DNA of 64,000 nucleotides from G963662265 sp963668545 (GTDB lineage: Bacteria > Spirochaetota > Spirochaetia > CADAEX01). Under the pieces are notes generated by a model. It saw only the letters and a list, made by a program, of their open reading frames with translations. It made no database searches and was not told where the DNA came from. The position numbers were made by a program, and so were the translations under genes. How positions within the stretch are numbered: position 1 is the stretch's first letter; each line of letters begins with the position of its first letter. The DNA is taken from contig OY764868.1 in NCBI GenBank assembly GCA_963668545.1, positions 2,480,001-2,544,000 of the forward strand. The letters are read 5' to 3'. Shown piece after piece: positions 35,483 to 43,862 of the stretch.

Positions 35483-36345
35483 AGTACGCAATAATTAATA
35501 AATATGAAGGTCAATTTGAGATTACTCTGATGTGCCGAGTTTTAGAAGTATCAAGATCAGGATATTACAAATGGAGAAGTAAAAAACCTGGGAAAAGACA
35601 TCAATATAAAGCGAAGATCGAAGAATTGATTAAAAATACTTATGAAGATTTTAAAGCTCGATATGGTTCAAGAAGAATTGCAGAAGAATTAAATTCATTG
35701 GGTTGGAAATGTTCAATAAACTTCATAGCTAAAATCATGCAGGAGAACGATATAAAGGCCTTGAATGGAAAGGGCTTTAAATATAGCAGAAAAAGCCTGT
35801 CAATGAATAATGTATCAGATAACATTTTGTGGAGAGATTTTACAGCAACGAATCCGAATAAAAAATGGACTACAGATATTACGTATATTTGGGTAAGAAA
35901 CAAATGGATGTATTTGGCTACAGTTATGGATCTTTATTCGAGAAAAATAGTTGGCTGGGCATTAGATACAAGCATGACGGAAAATCTTGTAATTGAAGCA
36001 TTATCGATAGCATTTGGAAGAAGAGAATACTCTGAAGGTCTAATACTTCATTCAGATAGAGGAGTTCAGTACCGAGCTCAGAAATATATAGATTTTGCAC
36101 AATCAAAAGGTTGTCAGCTAAGTATGAGTAGAAGAGGAAACTGCTGGGATAATGCCCCAATGGAATCATTTTTCAGCAGATTAAAAGTAGAATTAATTTA
36201 TCCAAATAACTATCAGAGTGTAGAAGAATTAAAAGCTGGTGTTTTTGAATACATCGAGATATTCTATAACAGGAAGAGAAAACATTCAGCAATTGGTTAT
36301 TTAAGCCCTGCTGAATATGAAAAGCAAACAGCAATAGCTGCATAG
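35479..36345 (+). CDS. IS3-family transposase OrfB (DDE catalytic domain)
   Basis: 288 residues from GTG 35479, overlapping the OrfA stop (GTGA). The rve-type catalytic core shows Asp in KKWTTDITYIWV, Asp in LILHSDRGVQYRAQKY, and Glu in CWDNAPMESFFSRLKVE, spaced as in DDE transposases. The HTH_21-like segment YEDFKARYGSRRIAEELNSL is also present. It appears intact, so the element may be active. Probably made mainly as the frameshifted OrfAB. Confidence 0.93.
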   Translation: MKYAIINKYEGQFEITLMCRVLEVSRSGYYKWRSKKPGKRHQYKAKIEELIKNTYEDFKARYGSRRIAEELNSLGWKCSINFIAKIMQENDIKALNGKGFKYSRKSLSMNNVSDNILWRDFTATNPNKKWTTDITYIWVRNKWMYLATVMDLYSRKIVGWALDTSMTENLVIEALSIAFGRREYSEGLILHSDRGVQYRAQKYIDFAQSKGCQLSMSRRGNCWDNAPMESFFSRLKVELIYPNNYQSVEELKAGVFEYIEIFYNRKRKHSAIGYLSPAEYEKQTAIAA

Positions 36346-36448
36346 TTAGGTTGTCTACTTTTCATGGGGCACACCAATGCCAGAAAAATTAATATTACAG
36401 AATTTATCTATTATGATAAAATAATATTAAAAAATGATGGATTAAAAA

Positions 36449-37039
36449 ATGAATAAAGATTTTAATTATTTAATAGCTAATCTCAATGATGCATCACTTG
36501 GAATGCTTTTTGGATCTCACCATCCCATGAATGTTTTTTCAAAGAAATTGATTCAAGAACCTTGGATTATAGATTTACAATACTTAGGATATTCAAGTTC
36601 TTGTGTTTATTTTGCAATAAAAAATGCTGATTTTGAATACATTAATGTATATACATCATATCAATCCATCTACTCAAAATTAAAAGATAGGGTAACCATA
36701 CAGCTTGATTCAAAAAGAGAAAAAAAATCTACTTCATATTTTCGAGATAATATCACAGTCAGTGAAGCTGTTAAAATATTAGAAAAAGTTGTTACTAGTA
36801 AAAAAATACAAAATATCCTAAACCAAATTGAAACAAAAATTTTTAAAGATCATCTTGTCATAACATTAAAGGATGATTGGATTTCGATAGAGCAATTTAA
36901 AGAAATATTGAATAAAAATATAGAAAATATAAATTCTAATATAATTAATATTATTTATGATATAAAGAATATTGAACATTTACCATTAGAAATATTATCA
37001 ATAATTTGTGAATTTTCAAAAGAGATAGAGTCTGTTTGA
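36449..37039 (+). CDS. Unknown AT-rich gene beside attC and IS
   Basis: 196 residues starting MNKDFNYLIANLNDASLGML. Not recognised. The first half is mixed and includes DNITVSEAVKILEKVVTSKK; the second half is isoleucine/asparagine-rich (NINSNIINIIYDIKNIEHLP). No signal peptide or membrane segment. It is markedly more AT-rich than the flanking core genes, with a weak GGA about 10 nt before the ATG and no promoter of its own seen. Position just after an attC fits an integron cassette gene whose 3' attC has been lost. No function proposed. Confidence 0.55.
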   Translation: MNKDFNYLIANLNDASLGMLFGSHHPMNVFSKKLIQEPWIIDLQYLGYSSSCVYFAIKNADFEYINVYTSYQSIYSKLKDRVTIQLDSKREKKSTSYFRDNITVSEAVKILEKVVTSKKIQNILNQIETKIFKDHLVITLKDDWISIEQFKEILNKNIENINSNIINIIYDIKNIEHLPLEILSIICEFSKEIESV

Positions 37040-37149
37040 GTACAAAATATAAATAAACAACCTTCATCTATATTGCCAGAATAATTTCTTATGAGTTGAA
37101 ATTATTTCATATAGATCCATCTGACAAATTATAAATTTCTTAAACATTT

Positions 37150-38037
37150 TCAATAATCATCATCACTATCCATTCTGATTACCGAGTCATCCTCGCCGGG
37201 GGGAAGTGATGCGGCTTTTTCCCTTATATGGCTGCTGAAGGAAATCTTCGGAACATACATTGCAGGCTTTGATTTTACAGTTATCTCCTCTCCTGTTTCA
37301 GGATGCCTGACAATTCTTGCCTTCTGGGCCTCCTTCTTCTTTAGAGAGAGCCTGCCGATTTTCCCCAGGGGAACATTTTCCCCGAGAAGCATTCCTGTTT
37401 CAACAAGAAAATAGAAGTCATCGAGTATCTTCTGAACCGCAGCACCTGTCAGATCATGCCTCTTCGCAATATACCTTGCCATGGATTTAGCTGTAAAATG
37501 ATCAGGAACACTCTTCCTGTCTATATGGATTGACTGGTTCAACTTCAGGAAACCGTTTGTCAGATAGATCATGGCCTCCCTTATTCTTTCAGACTGGATT
37601 TCAGGAGAAAGGGAACTGTCGCAGGCCGCTATCATATAAGCCGCAGATGTCTTTTTTATAGCTCCTTCCGAAAAATAGACAGGTTTGTTTATCTCTATGT
37701 TTTTCTCAATATTTGTTTCTGTAACCATGACAGACTTGGGGACATCCGCTCTCAGATGTATACTGGCATATTCCACATCCCTGTTATCCTTTAACGGACC
37801 TATACTTACTATTGATCCTGAATATGTAAGTATTATCATTGCACGGGGATCATTGTTTTCAATACTGTCAATCAGCTCCATATCCAGATAACTTATCTGC
37901 TGCTCGAATAGGATGCATTTTCTGTCCCATATACCTGCAAGCCGGTTGCGGAATTCAGGTGTATCAGGAAGAGAAGAACTCCTTATCAGATAGATTAAAT
38001 GGTTCTGTACAGCATCGGGAAGGTTTTCAATCTTCAT
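37150..38037 (-). CDS. Unknown N-terminal domain fused to HU/IHF-like DNA-binding domain
   Basis: 295 residues; AAGGAG precedes the ATG. Residues 1-190 share a domain with the divergent protein: both have an aliphatic-Thr-Tyr-Ser-Gly-Ser core (LTYSGSIVSIGP here, MTYSGSLISLSP there), an E-Y-A/S-S-I segment with R-x-DVP (VEYASIHLRADVP), and a G-x-I-x-K-x-S block (SEGAIKKTSAAY). Residues about 205-280 (FTAKSMARYIAKRHDLTGAA, LGENVPLGKIGRLSLKKKEA, HPETGEEITVKSKPAMYVPK) fit an HU/IHF fold with the proline-bearing arm region. It would bind DNA. Acidic tail SDDDY. The N-domain family is not recognised. Confidence 0.7.
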   Translation of the reverse strand: MKIENLPDAVQNHLIYLIRSSSLPDTPEFRNRLAGIWDRKCILFEQQISYLDMELIDSIENNDPRAMIILTYSGSIVSIGPLKDNRDVEYASIHLRADVPKSVMVTETNIEKNIEINKPVYFSEGAIKKTSAAYMIAACDSSLSPEIQSERIREAMIYLTNGFLKLNQSIHIDRKSVPDHFTAKSMARYIAKRHDLTGAAVQKILDDFYFLVETGMLLGENVPLGKIGRLSLKKKEAQKARIVRHPETGEEITVKSKPAMYVPKISFSSHIREKAASLPPGEDDSVIRMDSDDDY

Positions 38038-38312
38038 ATCAAACTCCTTGTCAAAGCCTGTTCTGACTCAGTTTTTTACATTCTCAGGTCCGGCAAAACC
38101 CTGAAAACAGGGCCCGCAAGGGCAGGATTTACCGGAAATCAATATTATTATAACATATTTTTTCATTTTTTTCCGATTTTTATGGACTTTTCTGGAAAAT
38201 AATGTATCATATACTGCATAGGCGGACAGTTAATTCTGCCCCCGGGCTACATATTACATTATTTCATTGTAATTTACAGCTTAAAAAAACAGACATAAAC
38301 AGGGAGGACAAA

Positions 38313-38846
38313 ATGGGTGACTATTTTTCCAGAGTATCAGAAAAGGTCCAGAACCACCTTAAACAGCTCTCCGGTTCAGTAAAACTCAACGACACAGAAC
38401 CGGACCCGCTTGAGGTCCTTGCACAGGGATGGCTGGAGAAGGACTCGGTTTTCAGCAGACAGACAGAAGAGAATGAAATGGAAATATGCGATTCTTTTTC
38501 CGCATCAGATAACAGGGGAGCTCTGATCATGACCTATTCAGGGTCCCTTATCTCACTCTCTCCGCCTGGAGAAAACGGAAGGCATACAGAATATTCAAGT
38601 ATCGGATTCAGGACAGATGTACCCGGTTTCCTTGAGCAGGACGAGGCAGAACTTTCTGATGATATTATTCCTGATGAACCGGTAAAATTTGTCAGCGGTC
38701 CTATTGAAAAAAGCTCTCCTGTATACAGGATAGCCATTATCAGGGATGAAATGGAATCTGAAGAGGCTGATGAGCTGCTTACCCAGGTGACACATCAGCT
38801 GACTGAGGATTTTATTGAAATAAATAAAACACTTATAAGTGAATAA
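38313..38846 (+). CDS. Paralogue of the HU-fused protein's N-terminal domain, stand-alone
   Basis: 177 residues from ATG 38313, with GGGAGGA upstream (a longer frame to 38202 has none). Core SDNRGALIMTYSGSLISLSP, HTEYSSIGFRTDVPGFL, EPVKFVSGPIEKSSPVYRIA match the divergent gene in order and spacing. No DNA-binding part. Acidic. First gene of a plus-strand run with phosphatase, kinase, FHA and vWA genes. It could be a regulatory partner or substrate of the kinase. Function unknown. Confidence 0.65.
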   Translation: MGDYFSRVSEKVQNHLKQLSGSVKLNDTEPDPLEVLAQGWLEKDSVFSRQTEENEMEICDSFSASDNRGALIMTYSGSLISLSPPGENGRHTEYSSIGFRTDVPGFLEQDEAELSDDIIPDEPVKFVSGPIEKSSPVYRIAIIRDEMESEEADELLTQVTHQLTEDFIEINKTLISE

Positions 38847-38855
38847 CAGAAAGAT

Positions 38856-39860
38856 ATGAAAAAAAGTGACGGATTCATCCGACTGGAAGCACTGATTAAA
38901 GGGAAAAAACTTCCTTCTCCTGACAGGCTTCTCAATGCCGTTGAAAATGTTAAAAAAGTTATGAAAAGTGAAAATCCCGCTATCCGTCCCTGTTCAGGGG
39001 ACGGCTCACCGGGAGGACTAATACTGCTGAAAGAGCTGCCTCTTGTTATTGTACCGGATCTTCATGCCAGAGTTGATTACATGAAGGCGCTTTCATGCTG
39101 GATACCTCCCGGAATGGACAGGCCTGTACTCACCCTTCTTGAAGAGGGGAAGATACAGGTTGTCTGTGTCGGAGACGGATTTCACAGCGAGGGGAGAAAA
39201 AAGGACAGATGGTATCAGGCATATAATGAATATTCAGGAGGGTTTGAAAGGCACAGTGCAATGGATATGGAAATGAGAGACAGCCTGACACTGATGCTCA
39301 TTGTAATGGACTGGAAAACGCATTATCCGGAGAACTTTCATTTCCTGAAGGGAAACCATGAAAACATTATGAATGAAAACTCCGAAGACAACAGGGCCTT
39401 TTCAAAATTCGTAGCTGAAGGGGAAATGGTAAAATCCTGGGCAAAACTTTTTCTTGATCACAGGTTCGTGAATCAGTACTATGATTTTGAAAAATTCCTT
39501 CCTGTAATGGCTGTCGGGAAAAAATGCTGCATAACCCATGCCGAACCCAGACGCTATTATTCAAGGAAGGAAATTATCAACTGCTATGCAAAGAGAGAAA
39601 TAATTTTTGACCTTACCTGGACAGACAACGGAGAATCAGAAGAAGGAACAGTCGAATCATACCTGAAGGAATATTTCCCTGATACACCAGAAGCATTAAT
39701 GTACGGGGGGCACAGGCCTGTAAACGAGATTTACAGATTGAGGGCCGGGGGCAGATATGTCCAGATACACAATCCCTTAAGGTTTGCGGCAGTTTTCCGG
39801 AACAGTGTATCCGGCTTTGAAAAAAACCTGGGACTGCACTATATTGATAGTACAAAATAA
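38856..39860 (+). CDS. PPP-type metallophosphatase
   Basis: 334 residues. Metal-binding motifs of the calcineurin-like PPP family: VIVPDLHARVDY (Asp68, His70), VVCVGDGFHSE (GD 106-107), FLKGNHENI (GNHE 166-169), ITHAEP (about 233-238) and YGGHRPV (about 284). In the first motif the usual GDxHG is PDLHA, so the opening Gly is replaced. About 60 residues come before the first motif. Likely a Ser/Thr phosphatase opposing the kinase encoded 15 bp downstream; it could also act on small phospho-compounds. Confidence 0.85.
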   Translation: MKKSDGFIRLEALIKGKKLPSPDRLLNAVENVKKVMKSENPAIRPCSGDGSPGGLILLKELPLVIVPDLHARVDYMKALSCWIPPGMDRPVLTLLEEGKIQVVCVGDGFHSEGRKKDRWYQAYNEYSGGFERHSAMDMEMRDSLTLMLIVMDWKTHYPENFHFLKGNHENIMNENSEDNRAFSKFVAEGEMVKSWAKLFLDHRFVNQYYDFEKFLPVMAVGKKCCITHAEPRRYYSRKEIINCYAKREIIFDLTWTDNGESEEGTVESYLKEYFPDTPEALMYGGHRPVNEIYRLRAGGRYVQIHNPLRFAAVFRNSVSGFEKNLGLHYIDSTK

Positions 39861-39875
39861 CCGGAGAGTATTAAT

Positions 39876-41459
39876 ATGTCAAAACTACCAAAATATATAG
39901 GAAAATATGAAGTTGAATCGCTGATTGCAAAAGGGGGAATGGGGGCAGTATTCAAAGCACAGCACCCTACCCTGAACAGACCGGTTATTATCAAGAAACT
40001 TACACTTTCAAGCAGAAAGGAGATAGCTGAAAGGTTTAAAAGGGAAGCAAGAATACTCATGGATTTCAGGCATGACAATATTGTAAGCATGTATGACCAT
40101 TTCAAGGAAGGCTCATCCTATTACCTTGTGATGGAATATGTGGACGGAATGTCAATTGAGGAAATGATACTCAACAACAGGTATATTCACTCAAGCCTAG
40201 CCTCATATATACTGCTCAACACTGCAAGGGCACTGAAGTATGCCCATTCAAAAAAGGTCATCCACAGGGATATAAAACCTGCAAATATACTGATATCGCG
40301 TGAAGGAGCGGTAAAAATTGTTGATTTCGGTATTGCCTCATCCGAGGAATCCCAGGCAGAGGGACTTACAATTGACGGAATGACGCTGGGAACACCCGGG
40401 TACATGCCCCCTGAACAGTTCAAGGATTCCCGTAATGTTGACCTCCGTGCAGATATATATTCACTGGGAGTACTTGCATATGAAATGGTTACCGGAAAGA
40501 AACCTTTTCCCGGGCCATATTCCGCTGAACTGATAAAAAACATACAGACAGGAAAATATACTTCACCTGAAAAAATCATTCCCGACATAGACAGGAACCT
40601 TCTCCGTTTCATAAAAAAAGCAATGAAAGCAAACAGGGAGAAACGGTTCAAATCGCTTGAACCTGTTACCGCTCTTCTTGAGAAAACAGCTGCAAAATGG
40701 GAATGCTCAGAACTGAAAAACAGCACAGCTGAAGCAGCCCAGTCCAGAGAAATCATAATACCTCAAAGGGTGAAACAGCAGCATAAAAGACTCAAGACAG
40801 CCGCAGCTTCCGTACTGCTGCTGATTATCCTGACAGCAGGTACAGGTGTATACAAACTCGGGCTTTACAGGGGAGTGATGTTTCCTGACAGATACGGCAG
40901 AGTTGTCTTCTCGGTAAAAACACCTCCCGGACTTCCCGGATTGAAACCGGATTCTGTATCAGTTTCTGTATTTATCGATGATGATAAAAAAATCCCTTCA
41001 GTTGATAACATACCGATGCTTTTTATTACGGAAAAAGAAAAATCATTTTCCACTGTCAAAACACTTCCGGTCTTTTTGAAGGCAGGCAGCTACAGGGCAA
41101 AAATAGAGGCAGGTAATGAAATATACTGGAGTTCATTCAGAGTAGAACCCTGGAAGAAATCAAAATCAAGGGGAGGAGAAGCTGTCACTTATTACAGGAA
41201 AGAGAGGGGGAAGAAGCTTCTCAGGATTATTCCTGATGTAAGGGATGCTGTTACAGGAAAAAACATCCTCCCCGAATCCGGGATTTTCATAATGGAAGGG
41301 AAAAATCCGGTACTCCTGAATGAAGCCGGGGAGATCATGACAGGGGGAGTAAAAAAAATACTTATTAAATCTCCCGGATACAGTGACAAGCTCTTTTCAC
41401 TCAAAGTTGAAAACAGCCAGGACCTGCTGATACTCCAGGCAGGGCTGTACCGGGAATAG
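39876..41459 (+). CDS. Membrane Ser/Thr protein kinase, PknB-like
   Basis: 527 residues. Kinase domain 11-280: Gly-rich loop IAKGGMGAVFKA (18-29), Lys40 in VIIKKL, catalytic HRDIKPAN (Asp122), metal-binding DFG (140-142), GTPGYMPPEQ as APE equivalent. A single membrane helix at about 308-328 (TAAASVLLLIILTAGTGVY) anchors a C-terminal outer domain of about 200 residues with no PASTA repeats, predicted beta-rich. RBS GGAGAG. All catalytic residues are intact, so active phosphorylation of Ser/Thr is expected. The outer domain may sense an envelope signal. Confidence 0.93.
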   Translation: MSKLPKYIGKYEVESLIAKGGMGAVFKAQHPTLNRPVIIKKLTLSSRKEIAERFKREARILMDFRHDNIVSMYDHFKEGSSYYLVMEYVDGMSIEEMILNNRYIHSSLASYILLNTARALKYAHSKKVIHRDIKPANILISREGAVKIVDFGIASSEESQAEGLTIDGMTLGTPGYMPPEQFKDSRNVDLRADIYSLGVLAYEMVTGKKPFPGPYSAELIKNIQTGKYTSPEKIIPDIDRNLLRFIKKAMKANREKRFKSLEPVTALLEKTAAKWECSELKNSTAEAAQSREIIIPQRVKQQHKRLKTAAASVLLLIILTAGTGVYKLGLYRGVMFPDRYGRVVFSVKTPPGLPGLKPDSVSVSVFIDDDKKIPSVDNIPMLFITEKEKSFSTVKTLPVFLKAGSYRAKIEAGNEIYWSSFRVEPWKKSKSRGGEAVTYYRKERGKKLLRIIPDVRDAVTGKNILPESGIFIMEGKNPVLLNEAGEIMTGGVKKILIKSPGYSDKLFSLKVENSQDLLILQAGLYRE

Positions 41460-41486
41460 TTACAGAAATTAAAACAAGGAAATACT

Positions 41487-42374
41487 ATGACTTTATTATT
41501 AAGAAAAATACTGATGGTTATGCTGGGCCTATCAGCAGCCCTCTGCGCCTGGGGAAGCCTTGAAATGCTTCTTCTGGCCTGGAATATTCCGGGCGGGTAT
41601 CTCGTACTCTTTCTTTCTGAAGGGTGCCTGCTTGGACTTTTTTTCGGTTTCAGTTTCGGAACAGCAGAGGGAATTCTTCTCTCTGACAGGAAACGGAGCC
41701 TTAAAGGGGGAACAGAAGGGGCTGTTACCGGTGCTGCAGCAGGTATAATTGTTGTCCTGATTGTGCAGGGATTGGTATCAGCTTTTATCAGCACGGGACT
41801 TTTTTCGCTGAAGACTGTGGAAAACCTCATACTGCCGATATGCAGGGCAGTGGGATGGATGATACTGGGAGCTGCAGTCGGTTCAATCGAAGGAATAAGG
41901 AGCCGCTCATGCAACAGGATATGGACAGGAGTTGCAGGAGGGCTGAGCGGAGGGTTTGCAGGGGGCGCAGTTCTGGAATTCATCACCACGTTCTGGAACA
42001 GCGGGTTTGCAGCCAGAGGGACTGGATTTCTGATAATGGGGGGCTCTATAGGACTTTTCTATACGCTGTTTGAATCTATCAGATCTTTCGGAATGATCAA
42101 GGTACTTACAGGCCCCATGAGGGGCAAGGAATATGTAATCAGCATGAGAAAAACTGTTATAGGCTCATCCCCGAGAAGCGCGATGGATCTATCAGATTAC
42201 AGGGATCTGATGGAAAGGCATGCATTATTCATCTCTGATAAAAATGAAGTGGTTATTGAGAAGCTTGAAGGGGATATTATTGTTAATGATGAAAAAACAG
42301 AAAAAAAACGTCTTCAGTATGAAGATGTCATACAGACAGGAAGCGTCAAGCTTCTCTTTCTGCCGGCAAGATAA
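41487..42374 (+). CDS. Multi-pass membrane protein with C-terminal FHA-like domain
   Basis: 295 residues. About five hydrophobic segments in residues 1-190, rich in glycine (GAVTGAAAGIIVVL, GVAGGLSGGFAGGAV, LIMGGSIGLFYTLF), a glycine-zipper look. Residues about 205-293 resemble an FHA domain (LTGPMRGKEYVISMRKTVIG, SSPRSAMDLSDYRDLMERHA, LQYEDVIQTGSVKLLFL), with the strand order and the R-x-S-like patch that reads phosphothreonine. That is an inference, since the sequence is divergent. Downstream of the kinase gene by 27 bp. Confidence 0.75.
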   Translation: MTLLLRKILMVMLGLSAALCAWGSLEMLLLAWNIPGGYLVLFLSEGCLLGLFFGFSFGTAEGILLSDRKRSLKGGTEGAVTGAAAGIIVVLIVQGLVSAFISTGLFSLKTVENLILPICRAVGWMILGAAVGSIEGIRSRSCNRIWTGVAGGLSGGFAGGAVLEFITTFWNSGFAARGTGFLIMGGSIGLFYTLFESIRSFGMIKVLTGPMRGKEYVISMRKTVIGSSPRSAMDLSDYRDLMERHALFISDKNEVVIEKLEGDIIVNDEKTEKKRLQYEDVIQTGSVKLLFLPAR

Positions 42375-42386
42375 GAGGGGAAAGGG

Positions 42387-43796
42387 ATGAATAATATAAA
42401 AATAAAACTGAAGATATTTTTTCTCATTTTAACTGCTGCATCAGTTCCCATGTGGGGCGAAAACATATCTGTATCACAGCTGGATACTTCAGGTATGTTT
42501 ATATCCTCCACCATCGACTGCTATGTGAGAATAACAGATTCAGACGGTCAGCCTGTTGAACTTGCAGATCCGGAATCTTCAATCAAGATGGGGCAGCTGG
42601 AAGATAAAAAAACAGTTCCCCTTACTGTTCTCGGAATTGAAAAGAACAGTGAAAGCTCGGAAGGTGTTACATTTCTGCTACTGATTGATAATTCGGGAAG
42701 CATGTATGAACCGGCCGAAGGAGACCCGGAAACAGAAAGGATAACTGCTGCCCTGAGAGCTGCTTCGGCATTTTTTTCCAGTCTGGATCCTGAAAAAGAC
42801 AGGGGGGGAATAGCTGTATTCAACAGGGATTTCAGGCTCCTTTCAGAACCCGGTGAAAATTTCAACAGCTCAGCAGGACTTCTTTCAACCATTAATAAGC
42901 CTGAAAAAGAGGAATCCTTTACAGAACTCTATTACACAGTTGCAAAGGCAGCCGGGGAACTGGGTAAAAGGGCAGGCAGAAAAGCCATTATTCTCCTCTC
43001 TGACGGAGAAAACTATCCCTACTTCAGCAACACCGGGAAGGAGCATCCTGTACTTGGAAGCAGGAACTATCTTCCTGAACAGGCATCTGAAGCTCTTTCA
43101 GAAAATGAAGTTACGCTCTATGCTGTCAATTTTTCCCGGGAAAAGGATATACCCCTTGCCGGTCTTGCAGTTTCATCCGGGGGAAGGGTTTTTGATGCTT
43201 CTGATGAATCAGAGCTTACCGGGGTGTATGAAAATATAAGAAAGAGTATAACCGGGGAATACAGAATAAAGGTCAGGGTGCCTGTATCCTTATCAAAAAC
43301 ACCATCAATTGAGGCTGTACTGGATGAGGAGCACAGGGACAGTATGACATATTCCACTGCCCTTATATTCGGATCCGGACATGTTGAATCTGTTAAGCCT
43401 GCGGTAATTCTCCTGATTGCAGGTTTTGCAGCATGGGCAGCCCTTTTCTTCATCAGACTGGAAAAAGAAGCAGTTCATGCCGAGCTTACACAGCTTATGG
43501 CGGGAAAAGGAAGGGGAAAGGCTCTGGAAAAAACAATTCTCCTGTCATCCCCGAATACAGTGATCGGAGGATCAGGATCTGCAGACTATACAATAACAGG
43601 TATTCCTGAAATAAAGGATTCTCATGCGACAATAGTCAGGGATGAGAAAACAGAAAGCTTCACACTTGTTTCCAGCCAGGAGGTGAGGGTAAACAACAGG
43701 CCGGTCAGAAAGAAAGTACTGAATCCCGGGGATGTAATTAATATCGAAGGGGCAACAATGGTCTTTGATGCCCCTGAAAAAACAGAAGATAAATAA
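42387..43796 (+). CDS. Exported vWA-domain protein with membrane anchor and C-terminal FHA domain
   Basis: 469 residues. Signal peptide to about residue 24 (SVPMWGE). A von Willebrand A domain with MIDAS DNSGSM (Asp101, Ser103, Ser105) and Asp in LLSDGENYPYF. A membrane helix at about 336-356 (PAVILLIAGFAAWAALFFI) leads to a cytoplasmic FHA domain at about 388-462 (NTVIGGSGSADYTITGIPEI, SHATIVRD, VNNRPVRKKVLNPGDVINIE). FHA reads phosphothreonine, so it would dock on the kinase or its substrates; the outer vWA would bind a metal-dependent ligand. Last of the module. Confidence 0.9.
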   Translation: MNNIKIKLKIFFLILTAASVPMWGENISVSQLDTSGMFISSTIDCYVRITDSDGQPVELADPESSIKMGQLEDKKTVPLTVLGIEKNSESSEGVTFLLLIDNSGSMYEPAEGDPETERITAALRAASAFFSSLDPEKDRGGIAVFNRDFRLLSEPGENFNSSAGLLSTINKPEKEESFTELYYTVAKAAGELGKRAGRKAIILLSDGENYPYFSNTGKEHPVLGSRNYLPEQASEALSENEVTLYAVNFSREKDIPLAGLAVSSGGRVFDASDESELTGVYENIRKSITGEYRIKVRVPVSLSKTPSIEAVLDEEHRDSMTYSTALIFGSGHVESVKPAVILLIAGFAAWAALFFIRLEKEAVHAELTQLMAGKGRGKALEKTILLSSPNTVIGGSGSADYTITGIPEIKDSHATIVRDEKTESFTLVSSQEVRVNNRPVRKKVLNPGDVINIEGATMVFDAPEKTEDK

Positions 43797-43817
43797 AAAA
43801 TGGCATCAGGTTTTATT

Positions 43818-43841
43818 ACAGCATCGGTTATCCGGTGCTGT
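43818..43841. terminator. Hairpin between convergent vWA-FHA and MATE genes
   Basis: ACAGCATCGG (43818-43827) and CCGGTGCTGT (43832-43841) pair over 10 bp with one G-U, loop TTAT. No strong T-run, but it is the only hairpin in the 66-bp gap. Confidence 0.5.
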
Positions 43842-43862
43842 ATTACAAACTGTTTCCCGCAG

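Larger units (their letters stand above)
35114..36371 (+). mobile_element. IS3-family insertion sequence, complete
   Basis: 1258 bp bounded by imperfect 20-bp inverted repeats: TGCCCCACAAAAAGTGGACA (35114-35133) and TGTCTACTTTTCATGGGGCA (36352-36371), with 17 matches. It carries orfA and orfB in overlapping -1 frames. No clear short target duplication directly abuts the repeats, though ATGCCAG occurs 2 bp outside the left end and 5 bp outside the right end. It landed 7 bp after the attC site. Confidence 0.9.

Noticed and set aside
41192..41989. 265-codon minus-strand open frame opposite the kinase and FHA genes
   Set aside because: Antisense to two genes with clear domains; sequence is proline/serine-rich low-complexity typical of shadow frames.
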